Positions 8,655 to 17,988 of a stretch of 64,000 bases of DNA are shown one piece after another. The stretch spans positions 2,914,001 through 2,978,000 of the forward strand of contig NZ_CP109199.1 of NCBI RefSeq assembly GCF_036250065.1. Direction: 5' to 3'. Position 1 is the first letter of the stretch. Each line of letters opens with the position of its first letter. This stretch comes from Micromonospora sp. NBC_01699 (GTDB lineage: Bacteria; Actinomycetota; Actinomycetes; Mycobacteriales; Micromonosporaceae). Both the position numbers and the translations under genes were made by a program. The notes under the pieces were generated by a model, which worked only from the letters and a program-made list of their open reading frames with translations, searched no databases and was not told the DNA's origin.

Positions 8655-8689
8655 GGATGTTTAATCGGCAGGTTACGGATTGAACATCG
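8655..8689. promoter_or_regulatory. Inverted repeat between the fucosidase and kinase genes
   Basis: GATGTTTAATC (8656-8666) is matched by the near-perfect reverse complement GATTGAACATC (8678-8688), with 11-nt spacing and one mismatch; flanking CG/CG pairs extend it. It lies about 80 nt upstream of the GH95 start and 90 nt before the kinase start, in an A/T-rich patch. This suits a LacI- or GntR-type operator, but no such regulator is nearby. Confidence 0.45.
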
Positions 8690-8776
8690 AGGAAACAAGA
8701 CCCACCCCACCCTGATCGGTAAGGTCCACACTCGACGTCACTCCGGACACCCGCAACCACTGGCAGGATTCGCGGC

Positions 8777-9700
8777 ATGTCCCGCGAAATGACCATCCCG
8801 CCCGTCTTCCACCGCAACGTCATTGAAGTGTGGGGTGACGACGGGCAGCGCTGGCTCACCGACCTGCCGTCACTGGTCACGACCGTCGCCCGCGACTGGG
8901 ACCTCGACGTCGGCGACCCGTACGCGCTCAGTTTCAACTGGGTCGCCCCGGTCCGGCGCGGCGACGGGTCGAGTGCCGTTTTGAAGCTCGGGGTGCCGGG
9001 TTCCGACCACCTCTTCCACGAGGCGGCGGCACTCACCTGCTTCGCCGGCGAGGGTGCCGTACGCCTGCTCGACCGGGATGTCGAGCGGGGGGCGCTGCTG
9101 CTGGAACGGGCCGCGCCGGGGGAGCCGGCCGGTGTGCTCGTACCCGAGCGGGACGAGGAGGCGACGGCCGCGTTCGTCGCGCTGACCCGGCGGCTGCACC
9201 GGCCAGCGCCGGCCGACTGCCCGCTGCCCGAGCTGGCCAACCGGGGTGAGGCGTTCGCCGACCACCTGCGACGGTTCCCGGACGACCGGGTCCTGCCCCG
9301 GCACCTGGTGGAACGGGCCGGGCGACTCTTCGACGAGCTGTGCGCGACCGCCACCGAGCGGGTCGTCCTGCACGGCGACCTGCACCATGACAACATCCTG
9401 CGGGCCGACCGGGAACCGTGGCTGGCCATCGACCCGCACGGACTGGTCGGCGATCCGGGGTCCGAGGTCGGTCCGTGGCTCTACAACCCGGAGCCGCCCC
9501 GCCGCGACGACGAGCTGCTGGGACTCGTACCGGCCCGGATCGAACAGCTCGCCGACGGGCTGGCGCTACCGGTGGAACGGGTCGTGGCCTGGGGTTTTGT
9601 GCTGTGCGTGCTGTCCGAGGTCTGGGACGCCGAGGGCGGCGTCGCGTCCCCGGGTCGCGCCCTCGACGTCGCCCGGCAACTGCTGCCCCGCCTCCGGTAG
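8777..9700 (+). CDS. APH(6)/streptomycin 6-kinase-like phosphotransferase
   Basis: The 307-residue protein belongs to the aminoglycoside/hydroxyurea phosphotransferase family. The catalytic loop HGDLHHDN lies at about residue 197 and the metal-binding DPHG (DFG equivalent) at about 217. An N-terminal lobe supplies the ATP-binding Lys (SAVLKLGVPG). Members phosphorylate aminoglycosides, hydroxyurea or other small hydroxylated substrates with ATP. Genomic APH(6)-like genes are common in actinomycetes and often do not confer resistance, so resistance is only a possibility. ATG 8777 is chosen; a second in-frame ATG lies at 8789. It is transcribed divergently from the fucosidase. Confidence 0.85.
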   Translation: MSREMTIPPVFHRNVIEVWGDDGQRWLTDLPSLVTTVARDWDLDVGDPYALSFNWVAPVRRGDGSSAVLKLGVPGSDHLFHEAAALTCFAGEGAVRLLDRDVERGALLLERAAPGEPAGVLVPERDEEATAAFVALTRRLHRPAPADCPLPELANRGEAFADHLRRFPDDRVLPRHLVERAGRLFDELCATATERVVLHGDLHHDNILRADREPWLAIDPHGLVGDPGSEVGPWLYNPEPPRRDDELLGLVPARIEQLADGLALPVERVVAWGFVLCVLSEVWDAEGGVASPGRALDVARQLLPRLR

Positions 9701-9729
9701 TGCTTTGTCGCCTTCAACCGGGTGGGTTT

Positions 9730-9751
9730 CGTACGCCCTTTTTGGCGTACG
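9730..9751. terminator. Hairpin after the phosphotransferase gene
   Basis: CGTACGCC (9730-9737) and GGCGTACG (9744-9751) form an 8-bp stem around a CTTTTT loop, 30 nt past the stop codon. It probably separates the kinase gene from matB. Confidence 0.6.
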
Positions 9752-9996
9752 TACATCGAAGAAGGTGTACGAGGCGAAGGCGTTGGTTTCCCCGGAGGCG
9801 CCCTGCCGCCGCCCGGTCGGCACCACCGGCAAGGGTCGGCGCGTCCGTTCCGGGCACCGTCGGACCGCCACCCCCCATTCTCGCGGCTACGCTCTTGTCA
9901 GTTGCCCATTCCACCCGGCTGCGGCCACGCACGGTCGGGGACGACCCGCCGACTGTGCGTACCACCGTCAGTCGAAGCGGCGAGGAGTTGCGGTCG

Positions 9997-11409
9997 GTGC
10001 TGCTGGACGCCCTGCTCACGGAAACATCCGACGACTCCGACGCGCTGGTGGTCGCCGGGCGCACGCTGTCCCGGCACGACCTGATCGGCTGGGCCACCGC
10101 GGTCGCCGACGACATCCACGGCGCCGCGACGGTAGCGGTGCACGCCACCCCGACCGTCGAAACCGTTGTCGGGGTCCTCGCCGGGCTGATCGGTGGCGTG
10201 CCGGTGGTGCCGCTGCCGCCGGACTCCGGCCCGGCCGAACTCGCCCACCTGCTCCGGGACTCGCGCGCCGACCTGGTCCTCACCGAGCGTCCCGACCTGC
10301 TCGACGCACTGTCCGACGGGACACCCCGTCCGGCGGTGCTGCCGATCGGCCGGAGCACCCGGTCGTCCACCCGCTACCCGGAGCCGTCGCCGGAGTCGAC
10401 CGCGCTGGTGCTCTACACCAGCGGCACCACCGGCCCGCCGAAGGGCGCCCTGATCAGCCGGGCGGCCATCGCCGCCGACCTCGACGCGCTCGCCGACGCC
10501 TGGCAGTGGACCCCGGACGACACGCTCGTGCACGGGTTGCCGCTGTTTCACGTACACGGGTTGGTGCTCGGGGTGCTCGGGCCACTGCGGCTCGGCTCCC
10601 GGCTGGTCCACACCGGCCGACCCACCCCCGACGCGTACGCGGCAGCCGCCGGCAGCCTCTACTTCGGCGTACCGACGGTGTGGTCCCGGATCAGCGCCGA
10701 CGAGACCGCCGCCCGAGCCCTGCGCCCGGCCCGACTGCTGGTCTCCGGCAGTGCCGCCCTGCCGGTGCCGGTCTTCCACCGGCTCGCCGCCCTCGCCGGC
10801 CAACCGCCGCTGGAGCGGTACGGGATGACCGAAACCCTGATCACGGTCAGTGGTCGGGCGGCCGGTGAGCGGCGCCCGGGTCAGGTCGGCCTGCCGGTGA
10901 CCGGCGTACGGACCCGGCTGGTCGACGACAACGGCGCGATTCTCCCACCCGATGGCGAGTCGATCGGCGATCTCCAGGTGCGCGGACCCACCCTGTTCGA
11001 CGGCTACCTGCGCAACGGGAAACCTGAGCCGCAGATCGCCGCGGACGGGTGGTTCGCCACCGGGGACGTCGCGGTGATCGGGCCGGACGGGTGGCACCGG
11101 ATCGTCGGCCGGGCCTCCACCGACCTGATCAAGAGCGGCGGTTACCGGATCGGGGCCGGCGAGGTGGAGGATGCCCTGCTGGCGCACCCGGCCGTGGCCG
11201 AGGCCGCCGTCGTCGGCACCCCGCACGCCGACCTCGGCGAGCAGGTCACCGCGTACGTGGTCGCGGACGGGGTGGACGGGCAGCAGTTGATCGACTTCGT
11301 GGCCGGGCAGTTGTCCGTACACAAGCGTCCGCGTCAGGTGCACCTGGTGGACCAACTGCCGCGCAACGCCATGGGCAAGGTCGCCAAGTTGCTGCTCCGC
11401 GCCGACTGA
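9997..11409 (+). CDS. matB: Malonyl-CoA synthetase (MatB type)
   Basis: This ANL-superfamily enzyme (about 470 residues) closely follows Streptomyces MatB. It has the ATP loop YTSGTTGPPKGA, the diagnostic GLPLFHVHGLVLGVLGPLRLGS segment, LLVSGSAALPV, ERYGMTETL, the hinge region DLIKSGGYRIGAGEVE, and the catalytic Lys near the C-terminus (PRNAMGKVAK). MatB makes malonyl-CoA (or methylmalonyl-CoA) from the free diacid, CoA and ATP. GTG 9997 is preceded by GAGGAG at 9-nt spacing; GTG 9955 is an alternative 14 codons earlier. The product could feed fatty acid or polyketide synthesis, including the polyketide cluster 35 kb away, but no physical link is evident. Confidence 0.9.
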   Translation: MLLDALLTETSDDSDALVVAGRTLSRHDLIGWATAVADDIHGAATVAVHATPTVETVVGVLAGLIGGVPVVPLPPDSGPAELAHLLRDSRADLVLTERPDLLDALSDGTPRPAVLPIGRSTRSSTRYPEPSPESTALVLYTSGTTGPPKGALISRAAIAADLDALADAWQWTPDDTLVHGLPLFHVHGLVLGVLGPLRLGSRLVHTGRPTPDAYAAAAGSLYFGVPTVWSRISADETAARALRPARLLVSGSAALPVPVFHRLAALAGQPPLERYGMTETLITVSGRAAGERRPGQVGLPVTGVRTRLVDDNGAILPPDGESIGDLQVRGPTLFDGYLRNGKPEPQIAADGWFATGDVAVIGPDGWHRIVGRASTDLIKSGGYRIGAGEVEDALLAHPAVAEAAVVGTPHADLGEQVTAYVVADGVDGQQLIDFVAGQLSVHKRPRQVHLVDQLPRNAMGKVAKLLLRAD

Positions 11410-11468
11410 CCGAGCGGCGAGTGAGGGTGGCGAACCTGCCGCCGGCCGTACGGAAACGCGTTTCTAGC

Positions 11469-12461
11469 ATGGTTACCGGCTGTCCACCCGATCCGTGGTG
11501 GACGGCGTCCGGGCTGCGACATTTGGGATCGACATTCATGGTGGACACCGGTATCGACGACGATCTGTGGCTGCGACCGATCTTCCCGCCGACCGAGTAC
11601 GCGGCCCGGGTCGCCCGTGGGGAAGCGTTCGAGCGGGGCGGGGACGTGGTGCAGCCGGACTGGAAGCTCAGCCAGCTCACCCGCCGTCGTCCGCCGGGGG
11701 TCACCGCGCACCAGTGGAGTTCCGCGATCCGTACCCAGTTCGCGTTCGTCGTCGGTGACCAGCGCACCGTCGCGCCCACCTTCGCCGTCGACCTCAGCGC
11801 GACCGTCGGCCGTGGCCCGGACGTCGGTCGGGAGGACAGGATGACCAACGCCGTCTGCGCGGCGATCGGCCTGCGACTGCTGCGGATCGAGTCGCCGACG
11901 CTGCGCGGTGGCGGCACCGGACGCCGGATCCTCGACTACGTGCTCGACGCCCGTGCCTTCCGCGACGCCGGTGGCCCGGACGAGGTCGATCCGGCGGCGG
12001 ACGGGCCGCAGACCTACCGGGACATCATCGGCCGCCTGCCCGACGGTCGCAGCGGGTACGTCAACGACCTCGGTGCCGTCGCCCGCTCGACGGCCGTCGA
12101 CGCGTACGCGAGCCGGCAGGTGTTCGACCCGATCATCCGGAGCCTGCACGTGAGCTGGGCGGACGGTCCGGCCGAGGGCTGGGCGTGGCTACAGGTGCGC
12201 GCCGACGAGTTCTTCTTCGAACGGGTCCGGGTCTGGCAGCACGGCTTCTCCTGCGGCGTCGACCCGGGCAGGTTCGCCGAGGACCTGGCCGCGGCGGCGA
12301 TCGGTGAGCAGCTCAAGCGGCTCGGCGGCGACGAACCCGTGCTGTACGCCCGCGACCGGCTCGGCCGGGACCTGACCGAGCTGCGGTTGCGCCAGCACGA
12401 GTTGGCCAACGACTTCGCCTTCGCGCACATCTCGTTCGAGCAGCCGGTCGACGGCGTTTAG
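11469..12461 (+). CDS. Hypothetical protein, possibly with a DUF2726-like nuclease fold
   Basis: I do not recognise a firm family. The 330-residue product has a central segment, FAVDLSATVG...REDRMTNAVCAAIGLRLLRIES. This resembles the strand-acid-helix-strand pattern of DUF2726/restriction-endonuclease-like proteins, in which a hydrophobic strand with an acidic residue precedes a helix and an LLRI strand. The fit is weak and no complete D-(D/E)xK set is clear. ATG 11469 is used; ATG 11538 is an alternative. It follows matB by 59 nt and precedes the VOC gene by 10 nt, so the three may be one transcript. Confidence 0.55.
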   Translation: MVTGCPPDPWWTASGLRHLGSTFMVDTGIDDDLWLRPIFPPTEYAARVARGEAFERGGDVVQPDWKLSQLTRRRPPGVTAHQWSSAIRTQFAFVVGDQRTVAPTFAVDLSATVGRGPDVGREDRMTNAVCAAIGLRLLRIESPTLRGGGTGRRILDYVLDARAFRDAGGPDEVDPAADGPQTYRDIIGRLPDGRSGYVNDLGAVARSTAVDAYASRQVFDPIIRSLHVSWADGPAEGWAWLQVRADEFFFERVRVWQHGFSCGVDPGRFAEDLAAAAIGEQLKRLGGDEPVLYARDRLGRDLTELRLRQHELANDFAFAHISFEQPVDGV

Positions 12462-12471
12462 GATCGCCGGT

Positions 12472-13209
12472 GTGGCACTGCGACCTGTTCAGGTGAACAT
12501 AAAGGCTCTCGATCACCTCGCGGTCGGCCGGTTCTGGGCGGAGGCGCTCGGCTGGGAGGTGCACAGTGGCGCGACGACCTACGTTGGACCCGTCGGCGGC
12601 TTCGTCTGGCCGCACCCGGTCGCCGTCGGCATCGACGTCGTTCCTGTCCCGGAGCCCAAGACAACAACGAAGAACCGTACGCACCTCGATCTCGCCACCA
12701 CCTCCGAAGCCCATCAGGCGGAGTTGGTCGCGCGCCTCCGGGCTCTCGGTGCGACGCCCGCCGACGTGGGCCAGGGCAACGTGCCGTGGACGGTCCTCGC
12801 CGACCCGGAGGGCAACGAGTTCTGCGTGCTGGAGCCTCGGGAGATCTACCGGGACACCGGGCCGATCGCCGCGGTGGTGGTCGACTGTGCGGATCCGCAG
12901 GTCATGGCCCGGTTCTGGGGTGCGGCGACGGACTGGACCCGGCACGAGGCGACCGACGATCTTGCGGTGTTGCGCTCCGCCAAGGGTGTCGGCCCGTACC
13001 TCGAATTCCTCCGTACGCCCGGCGTGAAGACCGTGCCGGACCGCGTCCACCTCGACCTGCTGCCGTACCCCGGTGACGACAAAGCGGCGGAGGTGGCCCG
13101 GCTGCGGACCCTCGGCGCCACCGACCTCGACCTCGGCCAGGGCAACGTCCCCTGGACCTGCCTGTCCGACCCCGAGTCCCACGAGTTCTGCCTCCTCACC
13201 CCACCCTGA
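12472..13209 (+). CDS. Two-domain VOC/glyoxalase-like protein
   Basis: The 245-residue product is an internal duplication of the glyoxalase/bleomycin-resistance (VOC) fold. Both halves contain the same succession RTHLDL/RVHLDL, RLRALGAT/RLRTLGAT, LGQGNVPWT and DPEGNEFCVL/DPESHEFCLL. Residues 1-125 and 126-245 are the two copies. VOC proteins are metal-dependent isomerases or dioxygenases, or drug-sequestering proteins; the Glyoxalase_6 subgroup seen here mostly has no assigned substrate. GTG 12472 is the start, 10 nt after the previous stop. The gene ends directly before the palindromic C/G-tract element that separates it from the convergent NRPS operon. Confidence 0.85.
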   Translation: MALRPVQVNIKALDHLAVGRFWAEALGWEVHSGATTYVGPVGGFVWPHPVAVGIDVVPVPEPKTTTKNRTHLDLATTSEAHQAELVARLRALGATPADVGQGNVPWTVLADPEGNEFCVLEPREIYRDTGPIAAVVVDCADPQVMARFWGAATDWTRHEATDDLAVLRSAKGVGPYLEFLRTPGVKTVPDRVHLDLLPYPGDDKAAEVARLRTLGATDLDLGQGNVPWTCLSDPESHEFCLLTPP

Positions 13210-13440
13210 CCCCACCCCCCACCCCCCACCCCCCACCCCACCCCACCCCACCGCGACGATCTTGCAGTTGTGGTGGCTCACAAATCCGGACGAGTGTGCT
13301 AATCCGGGCGCCACAACTGCAAGATCGTCGAGGTGGGTGGGTGGGTGGGTGGGGCGGGGCGGGGTGGGGGGGTGGGGGAGTTAGGGGTTGGTTGGGTGGG
13401 GGGTGGTGGGGGGTGGGGTGGGTGGGGGGTTTAGGAAACC
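13210..13440. repeat. Perfect 20-bp palindrome between C-rich and G-rich tracts
   Basis: A C-rich run of CCCCA units (13210-13250) is followed by arm CGACGATCTTGCAGTTGTGG (13254-13273). A 37-nt spacer and the exact complementary arm (13311-13330) come next. A long G-rich run of GGGT/GGGGC units (about 13332-13430) follows and continues into the 3' end of the NRPS gene. The purine and pyrimidine tracts can pair with each other and extend the stem; the G-rich side could also form quadruplexes. It sits between convergent genes and may act as a terminator. A similar element with different arm sequence lies at 37.9-38.1 kb. Confidence 0.8.
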
Positions 13441-16400
13441 GGTGCGGGTGAGGAAGTCGATGTATCGCCGGAGCAGTGTGGCGTCGGCGGGTGGACAGTG
13501 GATCCCGGCCGACGCTACGGCCTGCTCGGTGGCGGTGCAGTCGAACGTGGGGTGTTCGCGGGGATTCATCGTCGGGGGCAGTCCGGCTAGGAACGGACCG
13601 AGCGCGATCTCGGCCGACCGCTGTGTCGCCTCGACCACCTCGGCGTACCAGCGCTCGTACGGTAGCGACCGGACCGGGTAACCCCGCTCGCGCAGGACCT
13701 CGACGATCGTGTCGTACCCGATGGTTCTCGGGTTGTAGAAGTGGAAGGCGCGGCCGGCGGTGTCGGCGCGGCGGGAGAGGTGCCCGATGGCGGCGGCGAC
13801 GTAGTCGACCGGCGCCAGATCCTCCGCGAAGTCGAGCGCCGGTACGCCCCCCACCTGCACGAACGTCTTCAGCAGGCGGCTGAAGTAGTCGTCGGTGTTG
13901 CCGGCACCGGTGCCGCCGTGGCCGGTGACCCGCGCCGGTCGGTGGATCGACACCGGCAGACCCCGGTCCCGAGCGGCCCGGACCAGTCGGTCCGCCACCC
14001 ACTTGCTCTCGTTGTAGCCGCCCCACAACCCGTCCGGCCGGTCCGGCAAATCGGTCTCGGTGACCGTCCGCGAGCCGTCGACCGGACCGAGATAGACGCC
14101 GAGGGTGGAAACATGCTGTACGGCGCTGACCCGGCCCACCCCGGCCAGCCGCAGCACCTCGATGGTCCCGTCCACGTTCGCCGGCTTCAACCGCCGGTAC
14201 GGATGCACGAAGTGCACCGCCCCACCGTTGTGGTAGATCACGTCGAGCCGTTCGCCGAGCGCGGCGAACTCCGGCGCGGACAGTCCCAGCCGCGGCCGCC
14301 CCAGATCCCCGAGTACGGGCACGATCCGGGCCGCGTACTCGGGTCGCCACAGCCCGTACCGGCGCAGGTTGTGTTCCACCCGGACCACGGCCGCGCCGAC
14401 CGAACCGGCTCGGACCAGGCAGTGCACCTCGGCGGTGGTGTGCCGGAGCACGTCGTCCAGGAGGAAGGCGCCGAGGAACCCGGTCGCCCCGGTGAGCAGC
14501 ACCTGCTCCGGCCGGGCCGGGTCACGGCCGGCAGGCGGCGATCCGAGGTCGGCGCAGACGTCGTCCGGCAGCACGGCCTCGGCCCACAGGTCGGTGTCTA
14601 CCCTGGTCAGGGCTGCCGCCGGGGCCGTACCGGGAGCAGTCGCGTCGAGACCGGGAGCAGCCGTGTTGAGACCGGGAGTAGCCCTGTCGAGGACGGCGGC
14701 GAAGGTGTGCAGGTGCGGGGCGTCGAAGATCGTCCGTAGCGGCAGGTTGACGCCGAACTCCCGGTTGATCCGGGCCAGCAGCGGGGCGGCGAGCAGCGAA
14801 TGCCCGCCGAGGTCGAAGAAGCCGTCGCGGGCGCCGACCCGGTCCCGGCCCAGCGCCTCCGCCCAGATCGGTGCCAGCCGGGCCTGGGTCGGCGTACTCG
14901 CCGGCACGAACGGGCGCTGCGATTCGGGTTCCTCCGCCGGCAGGCGACGGTGGTCGATCTTGCCGTGCGCGGTCAGCGGCAACCGGTCCAGCGGCACGAA
15001 CCCGGACGGCACCAGGTAGTCGGGCAACCGGCCCCGCAGGAACGCCCGCAGCTCGTCCGGGTCCGGCGAGCAGGCCGCCGCCGGTGGCGACGAACCGGCC
15101 GGCGCGGCAGCACCCGAGCGGGGCACCAGGTACGCGACCAGCCGCTGGTCACGGGCCACCACCACGGTCTCGCCGACCAGCGGATGCTGGCCCAGCACCG
15201 TCTCGATCTCGGCCGGCTCGATCCGGTAACCCCGGATCTTGAGTTGGCGGTCGACCCGACCGAGGAACTCCAGCTCGCCGTCGGCGCGTACCTTCGCGAG
15301 GTCGCCGGTGCGGTAGAGCCTCGCCCCCGGCGTGGTCGAGAACGGGTCCGGGACGAACACCCGCGCGGTCAACCCCGGTCGGTTCAGGTAGCCACGTGCC
15401 AGGCAGTCACCACCGAGGTACAGCTCGCCGGGGGTGCCGACCGGACGCGGCCGACCGGCCGGGTCCAGCACGTACGCCCGCACGTGCGGCAGCGGCCCGC
15501 CGATCGGCAGCGAGCCGTGTTCGTCGACAGCACTCACGGAGGCGGGAACGGTAGCGGCGGCGGCCCGGTGGACGGTGGCGCAGACGGTGGCCTCGGTCGG
15601 GCCGTAGTGGTTGTAGAAGGCGATCCGGCCGCCGGTGCGGCGGTTCCACTCGGCGAGCTTGTCGGCCGGTACCCGTTCCCCGCCGACCATCATCACCGTC
15701 AGCGGCAGGTCCGCCGGCAGCTCGTGGTCGGCGAGGTCGTCCACCCAGCGCTGCCAGAGCGCCGAGGGCGCGTCGACCGCGGTGATCCGCTGCTCGACGC
15801 AGAGGTCGAGCAGCGCCGGCCCGGTGAGCGCGGCCGGTTCCGGGTGGACGACCAGGGCCGCGCCGCTGATCAGCGCCGGGAACACGTCACCGACCGAGGC
15901 GTCGAAGGTCAGCGGCGGGATCATCAGGATCCGCTGCCCGGGACCGAAGCCGTGTCTGTCCCGGAAGGCGACCGCCAGCCGGGTGACGGTGTCGTGCGCG
16001 ACCATCACGCCCTTCGGCCGCCCGGTCGAACCGGAGGTGTAGATGACGTACGCGAGCTGCTCCGGCCGCCGGTGCGGCGGGGCGGGGGAGTCGTCCGGGA
16101 CGGTAGTGGTGTCGTCCACCCGGATCAGGGTGCCGGTGAAGCTGTCCGGGGCCGGTTCGGCGGTGAGCAGGATCGTGGTGCCGGCGTCGGCGAGCAGGTC
16201 GGCCAGCCGTTGCGGCGGGTGGGTCGGGTCGAGCGGCAGGTAGGCGCCACCGGCCCGGAGGATGCCGAGCAGTCCGGCGATCCCGGCCGGACCCGCCCGC
16301 AGCGCCAGCCCGACCGGCACGTCCGGCCCGACACCGGCCGACCGCAGCCGCCGGGCCAGCCGGTCGGCCCACCGGTCGAGCTCGGCGTAGGTGACCAGCT

Positions 16401-17988
16401 CACCGTCGCCGTACACGGCGGGGGCGTCCGGCGTACGGGCGGCCTGCGCGGCCACCAGATCGTCGACGAATCCCGGCTCGGCCGGCGGCGGAGGTGACGG
16501 GTGCAGGCCGCCGAGCAGCAGCCGTCGCTCCGAAGCGGTGAACAGATCCACCTCGGACAGTCGGCGGTCCGGGGTCGAGGTCAGCGCCAGCAGGGCCAGC
16601 TCGAACCGGTCGGCCAGCCGCTCGACCGTACGCCGGTCGAACAGCCCGGAATGGTAGTCGAGCTGGCCGGTGAGCCGGTCCCGGCCCGCGTCCAGCACCA
16701 GGGTCAGATCGAACCGCGCGGTCGGGTTGCCGAAGCCGGCCGGGCGCACCCGCAACCCGGACATCGCCGGAGCGTCGCCGTCGCCGCCCGCGTTGAGCGA
16801 CTTGCCCGAACCGTTTGCCGCGAGGACGAACATCACCTGGAACAGCGGATGGTGACCGGTGCTGCGGTCCGGCGCCACGATCTCGGTGACCCGCTCCAGC
16901 GGCACCTCCCGGTGTCCCAGCCCGCCGACACACGTACGCCGGACCCGGTCCAGCGCCTCCCGCAGGGTCGGGTCACCGGACAGGTCGGTCCGCAGCGCCA
17001 GGGTGTTCACGAACATCCCGACCATCGTCTCCAGCTCCGGCAGCGACCGGTTCGCCGCCGGCACACCGACCACCAGGTCGGACTGGCCGCTCTGCCGGGC
17101 CAGCACGATGGTGAACCCGGCCAGCAGCACCGTGAACAGGGTGGAGTCGGTATCCCGGCGCACCCGTTCGACCGCCCCGGTCAACTCCGTCGACAGGGTG
17201 AACCGGAAACTGCCGGCGGCCGCGTCGACCGGTGCCGGGCGCGGTCGGTCGGTCGGCAGCTCCAGCAGCGCCGGAGCGCCGGTCAGGTGGTCGCGCCAGT
17301 AGTCCTCCTGGTCCCGCAGCACCGCCGGGTCCCGGTCGGCCAGCCAGCGTACGTAGTCGGCGAACTGGACCGGCAGCGGTGCCGGCGCCGGCTCGCGGCC
17401 GCCGACCAGCGCGTCGTAGCCGGCGGCCAGCTCGTCGGTGAGCAGCCCGAGGGAGACGTCGTCGCAGACGATGTGGTGGAAGACCAGCAGCAGCACATGA
17501 TCGTCCGGGGCCAGCCGGACCAGGGTGGCCCGGACCAGCGGCGGCCGACCCAGGTCGAACGGCCGGGCCAGCTCGTGCCGGGCCAGCCGCCGCAGGCCCC
17601 GCTCCCGCGACCCCGCCGGCAGGCGGGCGAGGTCCACCACCGGCAGCGTCACCGCCAGGTCCGGCTCGTCGGCCGCCCGGACCACCTGCACCGCGCGCCC
17701 GTCGCGGTCCACGAACGCGGTACGCAGCGGCTCGTGCCGCCCGACCAGCCGGCGCAACGACCCGGTCAGCGCGGCCACGTCCGGTTTCCCGTCGAGCCGG
17801 TACGCGGTCGACATCAGGTACGCCGAGTCGCCCACCGCCAACCGGTCGAGGAACCAGATCCGCTGCTGTGCCGGCGACAGCGGCAGCTCCGGTCCCCGTG
17901 GGCCGGGGCGGATCGTCTGGCTCGCGGTGAGCGCGATGCCCCGCCGCGCCAGCAGCATCGCCAGTAGTTCGTCGGTCTGCCCGGTCAC
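13381..17988 (-). CDS. NRPS terminal module C-A-T-R with reductive release domain
   Basis: The 1535-residue final module has a condensation domain (about 35-460; HHIVCDD at about 172) and an adenylation domain (about 480-960; YTSGSTGRPKG at about 649, NHYGPTEATVC). A peptidyl carrier domain (LGGHSLL at about 1060) and a thioester reductase domain (about 1155-1500; TGATGFLG Rossmann loop at about 1164, active-site YNESK at about 1322) follow. R domains use NAD(P)H to release the peptide as an aldehyde or, by two rounds, an alcohol. The binding-pocket residues I read are D-A-G-D-M-G-H-V-C-K, which I cannot assign. GTG 17988 overlaps the upstream stop (GTGA). The Pro/Thr-rich C-terminal tail is encoded by the adjacent G-rich tract. 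Confidence 0.93.
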   Translation of the reverse strand: MTGQTDELLAMLLARRGIALTASQTIRPGPRGPELPLSPAQQRIWFLDRLAVGDSAYLMSTAYRLDGKPDVAALTGSLRRLVGRHEPLRTAFVDRDGRAVQVVRAADEPDLAVTLPVVDLARLPAGSRERGLRRLARHELARPFDLGRPPLVRATLVRLAPDDHVLLLVFHHIVCDDVSLGLLTDELAAGYDALVGGREPAPAPLPVQFADYVRWLADRDPAVLRDQEDYWRDHLTGAPALLELPTDRPRPAPVDAAAGSFRFTLSTELTGAVERVRRDTDSTLFTVLLAGFTIVLARQSGQSDLVVGVPAANRSLPELETMVGMFVNTLALRTDLSGDPTLREALDRVRRTCVGGLGHREVPLERVTEIVAPDRSTGHHPLFQVMFVLAANGSGKSLNAGGDGDAPAMSGLRVRPAGFGNPTARFDLTLVLDAGRDRLTGQLDYHSGLFDRRTVERLADRFELALLALTSTPDRRLSEVDLFTASERRLLLGGLHPSPPPPAEPGFVDDLVAAQAARTPDAPAVYGDGELVTYAELDRWADRLARRLRSAGVGPDVPVGLALRAGPAGIAGLLGILRAGGAYLPLDPTHPPQRLADLLADAGTTILLTAEPAPDSFTGTLIRVDDTTTVPDDSPAPPHRRPEQLAYVIYTSGSTGRPKGVMVAHDTVTRLAVAFRDRHGFGPGQRILMIPPLTFDASVGDVFPALISGAALVVHPEPAALTGPALLDLCVEQRITAVDAPSALWQRWVDDLADHELPADLPLTVMMVGGERVPADKLAEWNRRTGGRIAFYNHYGPTEATVCATVHRAAAATVPASVSAVDEHGSLPIGGPLPHVRAYVLDPAGRPRPVGTPGELYLGGDCLARGYLNRPGLTARVFVPDPFSTTPGARLYRTGDLAKVRADGELEFLGRVDRQLKIRGYRIEPAEIETVLGQHPLVGETVVVARDQRLVAYLVPRSGAAAPAGSSPPAAACSPDPDELRAFLRGRLPDYLVPSGFVPLDRLPLTAHGKIDHRRLPAEEPESQRPFVPASTPTQARLAPIWAEALGRDRVGARDGFFDLGGHSLLAAPLLARINREFGVNLPLRTIFDAPHLHTFAAVLDRATPGLNTAAPGLDATAPGTAPAAALTRVDTDLWAEAVLPDDVCADLGSPPAGRDPARPEQVLLTGATGFLGAFLLDDVLRHTTAEVHCLVRAGSVGAAVVRVEHNLRRYGLWRPEYAARIVPVLGDLGRPRLGLSAPEFAALGERLDVIYHNGGAVHFVHPYRRLKPANVDGTIEVLRLAGVGRVSAVQHVSTLGVYLGPVDGSRTVTETDLPDRPDGLWGGYNESKWVADRLVRAARDRGLPVSIHRPARVTGHGGTGAGNTDDYFSRLLKTFVQVGGVPALDFAEDLAPVDYVAAAIGHLSRRADTAGRAFHFYNPRTIGYDTIVEVLRERGYPVRSLPYERWYAEVVEATQRSAEIALGPFLAGLPPTMNPREHPTFDCTATEQAVASAGIHCPPADATLLRRYIDFLTRTGFLNPPPTPPPTTPHPTNP

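Noticed and set aside
8578-9429. N-terminal extension of the fucosidase frame to 9429
   Set aside because: The extension is antisense to the phosphotransferase gene, and the signal peptide starts only after residue M at 8577.
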